From CAWJMN01 sp963844055 (GTDB taxonomy: Bacteria; Planctomycetota; Planctomycetia; Pirellulales; Pirellulaceae), in assembly GCA_963844055.1 (NCBI GenBank), contig CAWJMN010000001.1, positions 1,984,001 to 2,048,000 of the forward strand: a stretch of 64,000 bases of DNA, given 5' to 3'. Below are positions 25,717 to 35,755 of this stretch, in pieces. A program made the position numbers and the translations under genes. Below the pieces are notes generated by a model that saw only the letters and a list, made by a program, of their open reading frames with translations, was not told where the DNA came from and did not search any database. Position 1 is the first letter of the stretch; each line of letters opens with the position of its first letter.

Positions 25717-28700
25717 TTAGCGATTGAACAGGAACGCTGGGCTGTTGATGAGAGCCCAGGCCAAGTCTTGTACGCCGATCGCACGTCCGTTTTTCAGTTG
25801 GTCAGCGGAGCGAGCGACTTCTGCCGTCAGGCGAGCATACTCACCATCCAGGGAGCGGAAGTACTTGGTGATGGCTGCCAATTGCTCGGGGGAGCGACCT
25901 TCAGTAGGCACCACTAAGATGGCGGCGATTTCTGCAGGGAGGTTGCTGCCCGTCAGTGGACGTGGAGACTTTGTCACCGAAACGCGGAAGCGTCCCAGAT
26001 TGTGCGTACCATCCGGAAATTGTTGGCTGATTGCGAGCGAGAGGATCGAGCCCCCTTCATTCGAAATATCGGCCGAGGTTTCGTAGGTGGCAGCATGGTC
26101 TTTGCCAAAGGCAGGAGAGACGGCCCAGCCGGTTGCCTCGTTGCCGTCGGCAGCCGCCGCAGCACTGAAGCTCTCTTGGCTGAAGTCGGCGGTGCCATTC
26201 TTTAGCGAGATGTCTTGTCGTTTGTCTGCCGCAGACTTTGGAGCAGCCGATAGCTTGAGCTCATTGACGACAAAGTTGCCGTTGAGAGCCCGGCCCGGAC
26301 CGCCAGCCTTGAGGGCAGGATCGGCAAGTGCTTCTAGGCGGATACCAGTAATGCCGGTAAGGTCGGTTGCAAACGTCAGGTTATAGACATCTTTGGCGAG
26401 GTTGCCGGTAACGACAATGCTGTTGTCTGGTTGCTTGGCAAAGGCAGCCCCTGCTTGGGATTGCATTTGGGCAGGTTCCAGCGCGGTCCAAACCGGAGGC
26501 TTGCCCGCATGCTTTTCCCATTCCGCTTGCTTAGCAACGAGGCCCTTCTCGTAGTCGGCCAAAGCTGCGGCAGCCTTTTCGTATTCGGCAGGGGAACCCT
26601 TGAGGGCAGCGACGCCGAATTCGATTTCGCGTTCGGTCGGCATTCGAGCGAGGAGTCGCAAGAAGACTTCTTCGAGTAGCTTGCGGTCATCGGGTTGCTG
26701 CTGAACCAATTGGTTGAGGGCACTGTTGGGGTCTGCCACAGCATTGGCCACGGTAGGACCGTTGATCAACTTGAGGACAGGGCCAAGCACCATGCCGCTG
26801 CTACGTTCGCATTCGCAAGCGCTTTCACGAACGGGCTTGCCGAAATCGTCGAGGAATGGATCCGAAATGCCGGCATCGGGAAGTTCTGCCGCGCGGAACC
26901 CGGCAGGAACGCCTGGCAAGTGCACAACCGAACCGGTGGTGGCATGGATGGTGTCGTACAGCACTTCGGCAGGTAGGCGACGTGGAATCGCATGCGAGTA
27001 GTTGACGATATCATCCTCGTTCCAGCGATTGGAACGGATCGAATGTTGATAGGTGCGCGACTTGCAAATCACGCGGAGCATGTGCTGGATATCGAAATTG
27101 CTGGCTATGAAGTCCTTGGTGAGGGCATCTAGCAATTCGGGATTGGTTGGAGGATTGCCAGCGCGGATGTCATCGATCGGCTCAATGATGCCCGACCCGA
27201 ACATGTAACCCCAAAGGCGATTGACTTGGCTTTTGGCGAAGTACTGATTGTCTTTGGAGGTGATCCACTTGGCCAATTGTTGACGGCGAGGAGCGGAGGC
27301 CGCTTCCAAGTCGCTATGAGCATAAGGGAACGATGGTGGCGAAATCTTGCCGGTACGGTTGTGGGTAACCTCACCACTGCCGTTGTCGAAGACCACTTCG
27401 ACCAATGGAGTAGCACCTTCAACGGCGGAACCACCAATGGTTTGTCCGGTGAAGTTGGGATCTTGCTTGCGGCCAACTTGAGCAAAGTAGGCGGAAAGCT
27501 GGTAGTACTGGTCTTGCGTCCAACGTTCAAACGGATGGTCGTGGCACTTGTTGCAATTGAAGCGAACGGCCAAGAACAAGTGCGTTGTGTTTTCCATTAG
27601 CGACTCGGGGTCGCGAATGATTTTGTAGTAGGCCGCAGGAGGATTTTCGAGGGTTGAACCACTAGCGGTGAGGACCTCGCGAGCGAATTGGTCGTAAGGC
27701 TTGTTGGTAGCAACGCTATCCTTGATCCAGTTGCGCAGTGCGAGCGAACCTTCTTCCCCCAGGAACTTGCGATTTACTTGAAGGAGGTCGGCCCACTTGT
27801 TGGTCCAGTATTCGACGAATTCGCGGCTGCCAATCAGGCGGTCAACGACTTCACCACGCTTGACTTGAGTGTCGCGCGAATCGGAAAGGAAGGCACGGAC
27901 ATCTTCTGGGGTTGGTGGCAAGCCGGTCAGGTCGATCGACACGCGACGAAGGAATTCTTCATCGGTGCAGATGTCGCTGGCCAGGGTCTTCATGGCCTTG
28001 AGCTTGGCATAGACATGTTCGTCGACGTAGGAGAAGGTTGGCGGTTGTTGCCACTCAAATCCTGAACGATCGCCCATGCAGATGATGGTTGTCGCGACGT
28101 AGGCGCCTTCGTAGCGGACAAGGATCGGAGCTTCACCGCGGCGAAGCGTCGTGACGATGCCGCTGGCGTTGGCTTCGATTACTTCGATGTTGCCGCTTTC
28201 GATGAAGGCTTCACGAGTGACGTCCCGAGTTGTGCCATCGGTGTAGGTGGCAGTAACTGTCATTTGCTGCTTCATGGCAGCTCGAGGAAGCACTGGATTG
28301 AGTGGGAAGATTTCGATTTTGGCAACGCGTGGAGCATCAAGATCAAGCTTGACACCTTGGGCAATCCAGGAGCGAACGAGATTGTAGTAGGGGTCGCCAA
28401 TGTTTGTGCGAACGCCGCCGACGTGCGGGACGATACCGGTCGCTTTGAGCAACATCAGGCTTTGATCGGGAGCCGCACGATTGAAGCGGCGAGCGCCGAT
28501 ATCGTCGGTGAGAGCGCGGTGGTCATAAAGGGGATCGTATCCACGTAGCGAAAGTTTGAAGCCCGCTTTACCTTCCTTGGAGCCGTGGCACGTGCCTTGG
28601 TTGCAGCCCATGCGAGCCAGGACAGGCTGGACATCGCGAACGAAGCTGACCGGCCTTTCCTGGTCGAGGCCAGAAATGGTCGCAGGGAGGTTGGAGGTGA

Positions 28701-29040
28701 GTTCGCCGAAGCTGATGTTGACTTGGGTTTGTCCCATCTTGGCGGGACGAACCAAACCCTCTGGTGAAATCGTGACTTGGTCGCCGGCCGTGATTTTGGC
28801 GGTGCGAGTTAAGTCGATCGACTCGCCGGAGTCTAGTCGTCCGGTGATGAGCAGTTGGCGATAGTCCAGGCTGTGTTTGAGTTCAATCGCTTGGGGGCGA
28901 ACCTCAAGCGAGACAACCTTTAGCCCGTCGGGGACTTTGTCTTGGGCAGTTGCCGTAGCACTTACTGCCAAGCAAAATGCCCCGGCCAGCACGAGGGTGG
29001 GGAACAAGCTCTCGAACATCGTGCGGATTGTGCGAACCAT
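25717..29040 (-). CDS. Planctomycete cytochrome-type DUF1549/DUF1553 protein
   Basis: Exported protein of 1107 aa from ATG 29040 (a TTG at 29046 would add two residues). Signal peptide to about residue 33. Order: BIG2-like domain (about 40-125); a planctomycete cytochrome-C-like domain with CNQGTCHG (about 145-152) and LSLRGYDP; a second BIG2-like domain (about 240-330); DUF1549 with DLTGLPPTPEDVRAFL and a CNKCHDHPFERW heme-type site; DUF1553 with QVNRLWGYMFG. An extra C-terminal beta-rich region (about 830-1040) follows. These families are abundant in planctomycetes and proposed to act in extracytoplasmic redox or polymer breakdown, without proven activity. It follows the WD40 gene by 69 bp. 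Confidence 0.9.
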   Translation of the reverse strand: MVRTIRTMFESLFPTLVLAGAFCLAVSATATAQDKVPDGLKVVSLEVRPQAIELKHSLDYRQLLITGRLDSGESIDLTRTAKITAGDQVTISPEGLVRPAKMGQTQVNISFGELTSNLPATISGLDQERPVSFVRDVQPVLARMGCNQGTCHGSKEGKAGFKLSLRGYDPLYDHRALTDDIGARRFNRAAPDQSLMLLKATGIVPHVGGVRTNIGDPYYNLVRSWIAQGVKLDLDAPRVAKIEIFPLNPVLPRAAMKQQMTVTATYTDGTTRDVTREAFIESGNIEVIEANASGIVTTLRRGEAPILVRYEGAYVATTIICMGDRSGFEWQQPPTFSYVDEHVYAKLKAMKTLASDICTDEEFLRRVSIDLTGLPPTPEDVRAFLSDSRDTQVKRGEVVDRLIGSREFVEYWTNKWADLLQVNRKFLGEEGSLALRNWIKDSVATNKPYDQFAREVLTASGSTLENPPAAYYKIIRDPESLMENTTHLFLAVRFNCNKCHDHPFERWTQDQYYQLSAYFAQVGRKQDPNFTGQTIGGSAVEGATPLVEVVFDNGSGEVTHNRTGKISPPSFPYAHSDLEAASAPRRQQLAKWITSKDNQYFAKSQVNRLWGYMFGSGIIEPIDDIRAGNPPTNPELLDALTKDFIASNFDIQHMLRVICKSRTYQHSIRSNRWNEDDIVNYSHAIPRRLPAEVLYDTIHATTGSVVHLPGVPAGFRAAELPDAGISDPFLDDFGKPVRESACECERSSGMVLGPVLKLINGPTVANAVADPNSALNQLVQQQPDDRKLLEEVFLRLLARMPTEREIEFGVAALKGSPAEYEKAAAALADYEKGLVAKQAEWEKHAGKPPVWTALEPAQMQSQAGAAFAKQPDNSIVVTGNLAKDVYNLTFATDLTGITGIRLEALADPALKAGGPGRALNGNFVVNELKLSAAPKSAADKRQDISLKNGTADFSQESFSAAAAADGNEATGWAVSPAFGKDHAATYETSADISNEGGSILSLAISQQFPDGTHNLGRFRVSVTKSPRPLTGSNLPAEIAAILVVPTEGRSPEQLAAITKYFRSLDGEYARLTAEVARSADQLKNGRAIGVQDLAWALINSPAFLFNR

Positions 29041-29109
29041 GGTCAATTCCGAATGAGGGACTGGGCGACGATTGCTAGAGTGTACGTTAAAGTCGGCGGC
29101 CGCAAATGC

Positions 29110-30558
29110 TTAGGGCTTTGCAGCAGCGACGGTTGGGTTAGTAATGGTGACAGGGGTGAACTGCTTCAGAGGTTTGCCATCGACAGCCGAAAATAGGCGA
29201 ATTTCGCCATCAAAGCCGGCGGCTGCAACGGTTTGGTTATCTGGCGTGAAATCGACGGAGTAGATGCCGCCGGTAGGTACGCTGGCTTTCCAGACGATAG
29301 CACCGTCTGCGGTGTTGTAAACGCGAACTTCACCGGTGCCGTCACTGCTGGAGCCGGCGACAATGCGATTGCCATCTTTGCTAAAGCGGACACCAAACAC
29401 GCGGCCGGGCATGGCGGGGTATTCTTTCAGCAGGTTGGCGTTGTCGCCAATCACGCGAGCTGTGGTGCGAACCATCTTGAAGACCTTGGGAATGCCGTCA
29501 GCACCGCCGCAAAGGAGTTCATCCTTGGTGGGGTGACGATCCACGCAGATAAGTCCCCCCTTGAGTGCACCGGGGGTGATGCTGGTGATGTTATCAATAA
29601 AACGCTGCGTGCCCACTTCGATGAGCTTCATCGACATGTCACGGCTGACCGAGATGATGTGATCGGACTTTGTAGAGAATACGGTATCAAGGACCCAGTC
29701 ACTGTGGGCGCCATTGAACAGGACTTGTTTGCCAGTCAAAGGGTCGATGCCGCGAATGGAGTGATCCGGGCAGCCAAAGCCCACCATTTTGCCATCTGGC
29801 GACCAGCTGATTCCGTAGCAGTTGTCATATCCAACGCTAATGGAAGAAACGAGCGATTGCTTGGCAACATCCCAAACTTGAACTTCACCAAAACGAGCAG
29901 GAGAACCACCAGCAACGGCGAGCAACTTGCCATCCGGCGAGAATCCAACGGCCTCGATACGTTCGGCTTGACCGATGAGCCGTCCTACGATGCCAGAACC
30001 ATCGGCCTTGTGCAGTAGGACTTCGTGATAACCACCCACGGCGAGTAGTTGGCCATCAGGGGAGAATTCAATGGAGCGGACAACAGGTGCCGCTGCGTAG
30101 GTTGGGGGATGGGCAGAATCGAATTGCACAATGGTGGTTGCAGGCGAATCGTCCTTCGCGCCTTGGGCAATCCACTTGGTGATTAGGGCTACTTCGACCT
30201 CGGAAAGAGGTGGAGCATCTTTAGGCATCTCTGCCTTGCCATCTTTGGCAGTGATTTGAGAGATCAAATGGCTTTCGGCAGGCTTGCCTGGTACGACGGC
30301 GGCCTGACCTGATTCGCCAGCCTTAAGAATGGAAGCGAAGTCAGTCATGACATAGTCGCCCCCTTTCTTCGCCCCTTGATGGCAACCTGTGCAGTTCTTG
30401 GTGCGGAAGATTGGTGCAATCTGCTTGAAGAAACTGACTTGGTCAGCTTCCGTGGCGGGAGGTGCATCGGCGGCATGCAGGACCAGTGGCGTTTGTAGCA
30501 ACGCAATTGCGGCAAAGGCCGAAGTCACAAGCGAGCTGGACTTAAAAAACGCATGCAT
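29110..30558 (-). CDS. WD40-repeat protein with N-terminal c-type cytochrome domain
   Basis: 482 aa from ATG 30558, preceded by AGGAG; the frame runs on to 30675 without support. Signal peptide (AFAAIALLQTPLVLHAADA), then a planctomycete cytochrome domain with the heme motif NCTGCHQGAKKGGDY (about residues 55-69). A beta-propeller follows, with repeated blades such as IEFSPDGQLLAVGGYHEV and VGFSPDGKLLAVAGG. The heme domain would carry electrons and the propeller bind a partner in the periplasm. Likely first gene of a two-gene operon with the DUF1549 protein. Confidence 0.88.
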   Translation of the reverse strand: MHAFFKSSSLVTSAFAAIALLQTPLVLHAADAPPATEADQVSFFKQIAPIFRTKNCTGCHQGAKKGGDYVMTDFASILKAGESGQAAVVPGKPAESHLISQITAKDGKAEMPKDAPPLSEVEVALITKWIAQGAKDDSPATTIVQFDSAHPPTYAAAPVVRSIEFSPDGQLLAVGGYHEVLLHKADGSGIVGRLIGQAERIEAVGFSPDGKLLAVAGGSPARFGEVQVWDVAKQSLVSSISVGYDNCYGISWSPDGKMVGFGCPDHSIRGIDPLTGKQVLFNGAHSDWVLDTVFSTKSDHIISVSRDMSMKLIEVGTQRFIDNITSITPGALKGGLICVDRHPTKDELLCGGADGIPKVFKMVRTTARVIGDNANLLKEYPAMPGRVFGVRFSKDGNRIVAGSSSDGTGEVRVYNTADGAIVWKASVPTGGIYSVDFTPDNQTVAAAGFDGEIRLFSAVDGKPLKQFTPVTITNPTVAAAKP

Positions 30559-31040
30559 GCGATCAAAACTCCTGGCAAAAAACTGCACCGGCATTCTTCC
30601 TACGATCAGCGACTTGGAGTAAGCCACCGACCGAAGGAAGCAAACTGTAGGCAACTGCCCTGTTGTTGAAACCAATCACAGGGCAGAAAGGCGTTAAAGG
30701 GGCTAGGTGGGAATGGGAGCCAACGGGCGGGCCGAACCCCAAGCGAATCACATCTTAAACCTGCACACCCAAGGAGGATGAAGGCTAAAGATGCTTCCGC
30801 TAATGGGAATTGGTGGGGTCGGAAAGGCCCCAAAACCACTACGCAATTGTAGCTTAGCGTTAGGGCAGACTCAATGGTTTTCGCGGAGTTTAACGAGGCT
30901 TTCGCGCGATTGATGACAGGCAGTAAGCGGTTATCGAATAGCCGCTAAGGTGCGTCCATGAACTCCCGCTGGTAGGTGGCTGACCGAATTGGTGGCCACC
31001 CGGGGAGAATCGTGCGAACTGCGAGAAAACGGGGCGTTTA
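30559..31040. other. Intergenic region between WD40 and DUF1501 genes
   Basis: 482 bp without a supported gene. It contains a perfect dyad at 30655-30686, a hairpin AGCGGTTA/TAGCCGCT at 30926-30946 (one G-U pair) and the palindrome GGTGGCCACC near 30990. The region should hold the end of the DUF1501 transcript and the promoter of the WD40 operon, both on the - strand. Confidence 0.4.
30655..30686. repeat. Perfect inverted repeat upstream of the WD40 gene
   Basis: CTGCCCTG (30655-30662) and CAGGGCAG (30679-30686), 8-bp arms with a 16-nt spacer, about 100-130 bp upstream of the WD40 start. It may be an operator or a leader hairpin. Confidence 0.35.
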
Positions 31041-32468
31041 TTACCCGTGGTAGGCCAGTTCCGAGATCGGCTCGCCATCCGGAAGGATGTATTGCGGCCG
31101 ACCATTGTGGTCTGGGAAGGTGTTGTGGAAATTAATTCCCAGATGGCGGAACACCGTGGCCCACAGATCGCCAGGAATGAGTGGCCGATCTTGAGGATGC
31201 TCGCCCTTGTCGTTGGTGGAGCCAATGACTTGGCCGGTACGAGTTCCACCGCCAGAAATCAGTACGCTCATCGCGTTTGGCCAGTGGTCGCGACCGGGCT
31301 GCATGACGCCGGTTTGTGTGCCAATCGAACTTTCAATGCGCGGGGTACGGCCGAATTCACCGGTAACGACCAGCAGCGTTCTCTTATCTAGGCCGCGAGC
31401 GTAAAGATCTTCGATCAATGCAGAGATGGTCCGGTCGTAGATTGGAAGACGAGCGAGAAGATCCGTGTAGATGTGGCAGTTGACCGCATGAGAGTCCCAG
31501 TTGTAAACGCCGGCCTTCAGCGGGGTGACGCCCGAGACGTAGGGGTTTTCGAGGACGAGGGTTACGAACTTGCAGCCAGCTTCGATAAGGCGGCGTGCCA
31601 TCATCGCACGAGCACCCCAAGCGTGACGACCATAGCGTTCGTGCGTGGCATCGCTTTCCTTGGTGAGGTCAAACGCATTGCGAGCTTTTTCGCTTACCAG
31701 CAGATCAAGGGCACGCTGATTGAACTTGTCTAAAGCTCGGACCGAGCCATCACGATCTACATCGCGGCGCAGGCGATCTAGGCCGGAAAGTAGCTGATTT
31801 CGATCGCCAATGCGGGATTCCATCGCTTTATCTAGCCCCAAGTTTTGCACCTGGAAGCCTTTTTCGCTGGGGTCTCCCACCACAAAGAACGGCGCGTAAG
31901 CGGGGCCTAGATAGGCAGTGCCCATCGCGAAGACATCGATTCCCTGACGGCCGCCGTCAACACAGCAGACGTAGTTGGGGACGCCGACATTGCGTTTTTC
32001 AAAGGACTTGGAAGCGACCGAACCGACGGCTGGATAATCAACAACGGTATCGACCGGCGTTTTGGGAGCGCGGCCTGTCATCAGAATCTTGTGGCCACCA
32101 CCATGGTCGGCAAATTGATGCGAAATGCTGCGGATCAGCGAGAACTTGTCTGCCACCTTGGCGTGCATCGGCAAATGTTCGCAGATGTCGATACCTGGGA
32201 CATTGGTGGAGATGGGACGAAATGGTCCGCGATAATCTTGAGGTGCGCCAGGCTTTAGGTCGTAGGTTTCCATATGCGGCGGGCCGCCCGGAAGCCAAAC
32301 AAAAATCACGCTGCGTTCTTCGTCAACACTGCCGGGGGCAGCTTCTTCAGCCTGAGCTTGCATGCGGAGAAGGTCAGCAAGTCCGAGGCCAGTGAACCCT
32401 ACGCTGCCCGCTTGAAGCAGACTGCGGCGTGAGATTGGGCCCTGACAAGTAAACGGGGACCGGGACAT
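31041..32468 (-). CDS. DUF1501 domain-containing protein (sulfatase-like fold)
   Basis: 475 aa with a twin-arginine leader: SRRSLLQAGSVGFTGLGLADL at the N-terminus (about residues 13-33). DUF1501 hallmarks follow: VIFVWLPGGPPHMETYDLKP, SHQFADHGGGHKILMTG and near the end TLLVVTGEFGRTPRIE. DUF1501 belongs to the alkaline-phosphatase/sulfatase-like superfamily and in planctomycetes is very often encoded next to DUF1549/DUF1553 proteins, as here. Folded export through Tat suggests a metal or cofactor is loaded in the cytoplasm. Substrate unknown. Confidence 0.92.
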   Translation of the reverse strand: MSRSPFTCQGPISRRSLLQAGSVGFTGLGLADLLRMQAQAEEAAPGSVDEERSVIFVWLPGGPPHMETYDLKPGAPQDYRGPFRPISTNVPGIDICEHLPMHAKVADKFSLIRSISHQFADHGGGHKILMTGRAPKTPVDTVVDYPAVGSVASKSFEKRNVGVPNYVCCVDGGRQGIDVFAMGTAYLGPAYAPFFVVGDPSEKGFQVQNLGLDKAMESRIGDRNQLLSGLDRLRRDVDRDGSVRALDKFNQRALDLLVSEKARNAFDLTKESDATHERYGRHAWGARAMMARRLIEAGCKFVTLVLENPYVSGVTPLKAGVYNWDSHAVNCHIYTDLLARLPIYDRTISALIEDLYARGLDKRTLLVVTGEFGRTPRIESSIGTQTGVMQPGRDHWPNAMSVLISGGGTRTGQVIGSTNDKGEHPQDRPLIPGDLWATVFRHLGINFHNTFPDHNGRPQYILPDGEPISELAYHG

Positions 32469-32620
32469 GGCACGGACTCCAGCAAGGGAAGGCAGAATCG
32501 GCGGGATGGGGCTTGGTGGGCAATGGGTGGGATGGAACGTAAACCGTTACATCACAAGCATTAGCTACCTGCATTTTACTGCAAGTTATTGCCACAAGCT
32601 CGCAATTATGTCGAACAAAA

Positions 32621-32642
32621 CCCCCTTATAACGGTCAGGGGG
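32621..32642 (-). terminator. Probable terminator of the DUF971 transcript
   Basis: On the - strand CCCCCT and AGGGGG enclose a 10-nt loop and are followed by TTTTG. It stands about 125 nt after the DUF971 stop codon, in a 298-bp stretch (32469-32766) that is otherwise empty apart from the DUF1501 upstream sequence. Confidence 0.5.
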
Positions 32643-32766
32643 AACATATGTCAACTTATTTATCGGTTGTGGGGGCTAAAAGGTCACCCGCTGCTAGCGT
32701 TTGAAACCACGGAATAGATCCGTAAGTGTTGAAAGCAGAACAGGTTGTGACGAATGTAGGGGCAGG

Positions 32767-33084
32767 CTAGGGCTGCGGCTCACCGATCTCACGGAGTAGT
32801 TCCAGCGTGAAGATGCCCGTGTCGTGGCCGTCGGAGAAGGCAATGTTGTAGGCATAGTTACCCAGTGGCTCCATTCCGGTGACGCGAAGTGGCTCTAGCT
32901 GGGCGGTTGTTAGAAGCGGAAGCTGCAGCGGGTCTTTGGGCTTGGACTGCTTTTCTTTGCAGGTGGCGCAGGGGCAGGCATCCCGAAGCAAGCGAAAGGG
33001 GTACTTACGCTTTTGGCCATCACTCCAAGTGATTTGGAGAGAGTTCTGACCAACGATTTCGAGTTGGGTGGGATAAGTGGACAC
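32767..33084 (-). CDS. DUF971 (GBBH-like N-terminal) protein
   Basis: 105 aa covering the whole DUF971 domain, related to the N-terminal domain of gamma-butyrobetaine hydroxylase. Characteristic features are LEIVGQNSLQITWSDGQ, the short cysteine pair in RDACPCATC (about residues 34-42) and GNYAYNIAFSDGHDTGI. The cysteines may bind metal. In other bacteria such proteins accompany Fe-S or Mrp-type genes. Here it follows a cysteine desulfurase-like gene by 55 bp, which fits a link to sulfur or Fe-S metabolism by context only. Confidence 0.85.
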   Translation of the reverse strand: MSTYPTQLEIVGQNSLQITWSDGQKRKYPFRLLRDACPCATCKEKQSKPKDPLQLPLLTTAQLEPLRVTGMEPLGNYAYNIAFSDGHDTGIFTLELLREIGEPQP

Positions 33085-33139
33085 GAGGTACCGCGCAATG
33101 GAGTGAGTTTGAGAAACCGCTGGAAACGATGTGGTCGAA

Positions 33140-34393
33140 CTATTTTAAACGTTCGAGGGCATCCAGCAGGCGTGTGACTTCCTGGGCCGTATTGTAGTGG
33201 ACAAGTCCGATCCGAATCATGCCATCGGGTTCGAGGCCGAGTTGTTCTGTCAGGTTGAGGGCATAGTAGTTGCCGTGCCAGACAAAGAATCCTTGTTGGC
33301 CAAGTTGCCGCGCAACTTGCTCTGGTGAGAGGGTTGCATGCGTGAGCGAAACGGTGGCTAGACGCTGGTCTCGCTTGGCGGGATTGACGATGCCGTAGAT
33401 CTTGAGCGCTTTGTTTGCCAGCAGACCATCGAGCAACTGATCGGAAAGCGTTCGTTCGTGCTGAGCAATGGCTTGATAGGCGGCGTGAAGCATTTCGCGG
33501 CGCGTAACGGCATGCGGTGAGAGTTGTTGGCCAATGCTGGCTAGATAATCGACTGCAGCGCGCGTGCCGGCAATGCCTTCATGGTTTTGGGTGCCGGTCA
33601 TCCATTTGCCCGGAAGGGTGTTGGGAGCGGGCCGCACCTTGTAGGCGGCCAGTTGTTCCATCAGTTCGCGACGTCCCCAGAGGATGCCAACGTGAGGGCC
33701 GAAAAACTTGTAAGCCGAGCAGGCGAGGAAGTCGCACTGAAGCTTTTGAACGTCCAAGAGTACGTGCGGAGCGAAGTGGACCGCATCGAGGAAGACTTTG
33801 GCACCAACGGAGTGCGCCGCAGCAATCATGGACTCAACCGGGTTAATGCTACCAACACTATTGGAGGCGCAGCCCACAGCAACCAGTCGCGTTTTTGAAG
33901 AAAGCTTGCTTTGAAAATCAGCGAGATCGAGCGTGCAATCTTCGGGATGGAAACGAACGTAGTGGACTTTGACTTGCGCGTTGCGAGCCGCAAGGACCCA
34001 GGGAGAAACGTTGGCATCATGATCCAGTAGCGTGACGATGATTTCGTCGCCAGGCTTCCAGGTTTGGGCAAGGGCTCGCGAGAGGGCAAAGGTCAGGGAG
34101 GTCATGTTTTGACCAAAGCTAACTTCGCAAGGATCTGCGGCATTCAGTAGGTCGGCTACGGCTACGTGCGCTTCATCCAGCAGAGCATCGCTTTCCTCCG
34201 CGGTTGCAAACAGGCCGCTGTGATTGGCGTTGGTATGAGCCAGATAGTTGCCGACGGCATCAATCACGCACTGTGGCACTTGTGTGCCGCCTGGGCCATC
34301 TAGAAATGCGGCGGGATGGGAGTTTACACGCCGAGAGAGTGCGGGAAACTGCTGGCGGCAAAATTCGACAGGAAGCTTGGAAGTGGCAGGCAT
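33140..34393 (-). CDS. Cysteine desulfurase-like class V aminotransferase
   Basis: 417 aa PLP enzyme of the class V aminotransferase family, nearest to the cysteine desulfurase-like proteins of the VC1184 type. The pattern FLDGPGGTQVPQCVIDA near the N-terminus (about 28-44), the Asp/His segment with FLDAVHFAPH and the Schiff-base lysine in CSAYKFFGPHVG (about residues 230-241) are visible. The group differs from IscS/SufS in motif details, so the substrate is uncertain. Middle gene of a three-gene - strand set. Confidence 0.85.
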   Translation of the reverse strand: MPATSKLPVEFCRQQFPALSRRVNSHPAAFLDGPGGTQVPQCVIDAVGNYLAHTNANHSGLFATAEESDALLDEAHVAVADLLNAADPCEVSFGQNMTSLTFALSRALAQTWKPGDEIIVTLLDHDANVSPWVLAARNAQVKVHYVRFHPEDCTLDLADFQSKLSSKTRLVAVGCASNSVGSINPVESMIAAAHSVGAKVFLDAVHFAPHVLLDVQKLQCDFLACSAYKFFGPHVGILWGRRELMEQLAAYKVRPAPNTLPGKWMTGTQNHEGIAGTRAAVDYLASIGQQLSPHAVTRREMLHAAYQAIAQHERTLSDQLLDGLLANKALKIYGIVNPAKRDQRLATVSLTHATLSPEQVARQLGQQGFFVWHGNYYALNLTEQLGLEPDGMIRIGLVHYNTAQEVTRLLDALERLK

Positions 34394-34459
34394 GATGAAA
34401 GTTTGGTTGGTAGGGCTGGTAATGTGGCTTGTTAGCGATGAATCAGGAATTGATAGATA

Positions 34460-35755
34460 CTAAGTGAGTTGGCGACGATCAATAAATCGGCGAGCCTTCC
34501 CTTCAAATCGGGGAAGCGAGTTCGGGGCAACAGTCTTCACGTCAATCTTCAGGCCTAAACGGAGCTGTAGTTGCTGGGAAATGGCGTCGGGATTGTTGTG
34601 GCTGTCTTCCACTTCGATGACAAGTCGATCCATCTGCTGGACCCGTTCGGCCGTGACACGATATTCGGCTACCGAGGGAAAGCCACTAATAATTTCGCCG
34701 ATAGAGCTGGGGAAAATGTTGACGCCGCGGATCACGATCATGTCGTCAGCTCGGCCGACTATGCCTCCTTGGAGCAGAACAAAGTGGTTGGGTTCCTGGG
34801 GCGTGTAAACGGGGTGAACAATGTCGCCCGTGCGGTAACGAATGACTGGGCTTCCCCAGCGACCGAGTGAAGTGAGGATAAGTTCCGCAGGTTCATGGGG
34901 CTTGGCAGGCTCTGCTTGGCCAGGAACAACGAACTCTACCAGGAATTCCGTTTCCGCAATGCGCAGGCCGCGATCTTGGGAATCGGGATAGCCCCAGGGG
35001 CCAATCTCGGAAGCGCCAGCATGATCGATGATGCGAGCATTCCAAAGGTCTGCGATCCGCTGACGTGTTGCGGGGAGCGAGCCGCCGGGCTCTCCTGAAA
35101 CGACGATTTTACGGACGCCTAGTTGGTGGAGGTCGATGTTGTTTTGCGCGGCCACTTCCGCCATGTGCAAGGCATAACTGGGTGTGCCAAATATCATAGT
35201 GACGTTTGCGGAACGGATTAAGTCGAGGCGGGCGAGTGTCGTCATTCCGCCGCTAGGTATCACCATCAGGCCACGTGACACGGCTGCATCGTGGGCGCTC
35301 CAAAAGCCGATGAAGGGCCCAAACGAAAATGCCATTAACACACGATCCGCCGTGGTAACCTCGGCAGCATCAAAAACGTACTGCCAAGCTTCCAGCCACC
35401 ATTCCCAGTCCTGCTTGGTGTCGAGGACCGGCATGGGAGTGCCACGTGTGCCGGACGTTCGATGGAAGCGGACGTAATCGGCAATAGGATAAGTGAGGTT
35501 GGCAGGAAGCCCGGTCGTCGGCAGTGTGGCCGCTAGTTCATCTTTGGTGGTGAAGGGGATCGCTTGCCATGTTTCTGGCGCGACGAGCTTGGAAAGCTGG
35601 GTGGTGTCGAAAGGGCGGAGCTTTTCCGCATAAAAGGCATTGGCAGGGAGGATGTTCGACAACATGGCCACCAGCTTTTGCTGTTGCACGTTGCTGATTT
35701 CCCTGCGCGAAAGCTGTTCATTCTGGCGACGGTTTGTAAAAGACGAGGTAGGCAT
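34460..35755 (-). CDS. Phenylacetate-CoA ligase family protein (AMP-binding)
   Basis: 431 aa, typical length for the PaaK family. Visible are the P-loop FHRTSGTRGTPMPVL (about residues 92-106), the adenylate-binding YRTGDIVH and the C-terminal domain with MIVIRGVNIFPSSI. Such enzymes make aryl- or acyl-CoA through an acyl-adenylate. There are no other phenylacetate catabolism genes here, so the acid substrate is open. It starts the - strand set with the aminotransferase (66 bp on) and DUF971, and diverges from the MFS gene. Confidence 0.85.
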   Translation of the reverse strand: MPTSSFTNRRQNEQLSRREISNVQQQKLVAMLSNILPANAFYAEKLRPFDTTQLSKLVAPETWQAIPFTTKDELAATLPTTGLPANLTYPIADYVRFHRTSGTRGTPMPVLDTKQDWEWWLEAWQYVFDAAEVTTADRVLMAFSFGPFIGFWSAHDAAVSRGLMVIPSGGMTTLARLDLIRSANVTMIFGTPSYALHMAEVAAQNNIDLHQLGVRKIVVSGEPGGSLPATRQRIADLWNARIIDHAGASEIGPWGYPDSQDRGLRIAETEFLVEFVVPGQAEPAKPHEPAELILTSLGRWGSPVIRYRTGDIVHPVYTPQEPNHFVLLQGGIVGRADDMIVIRGVNIFPSSIGEIISGFPSVAEYRVTAERVQQMDRLVIEVEDSHNNPDAISQQLQLRLGLKIDVKTVAPNSLPRFEGKARRFIDRRQLT

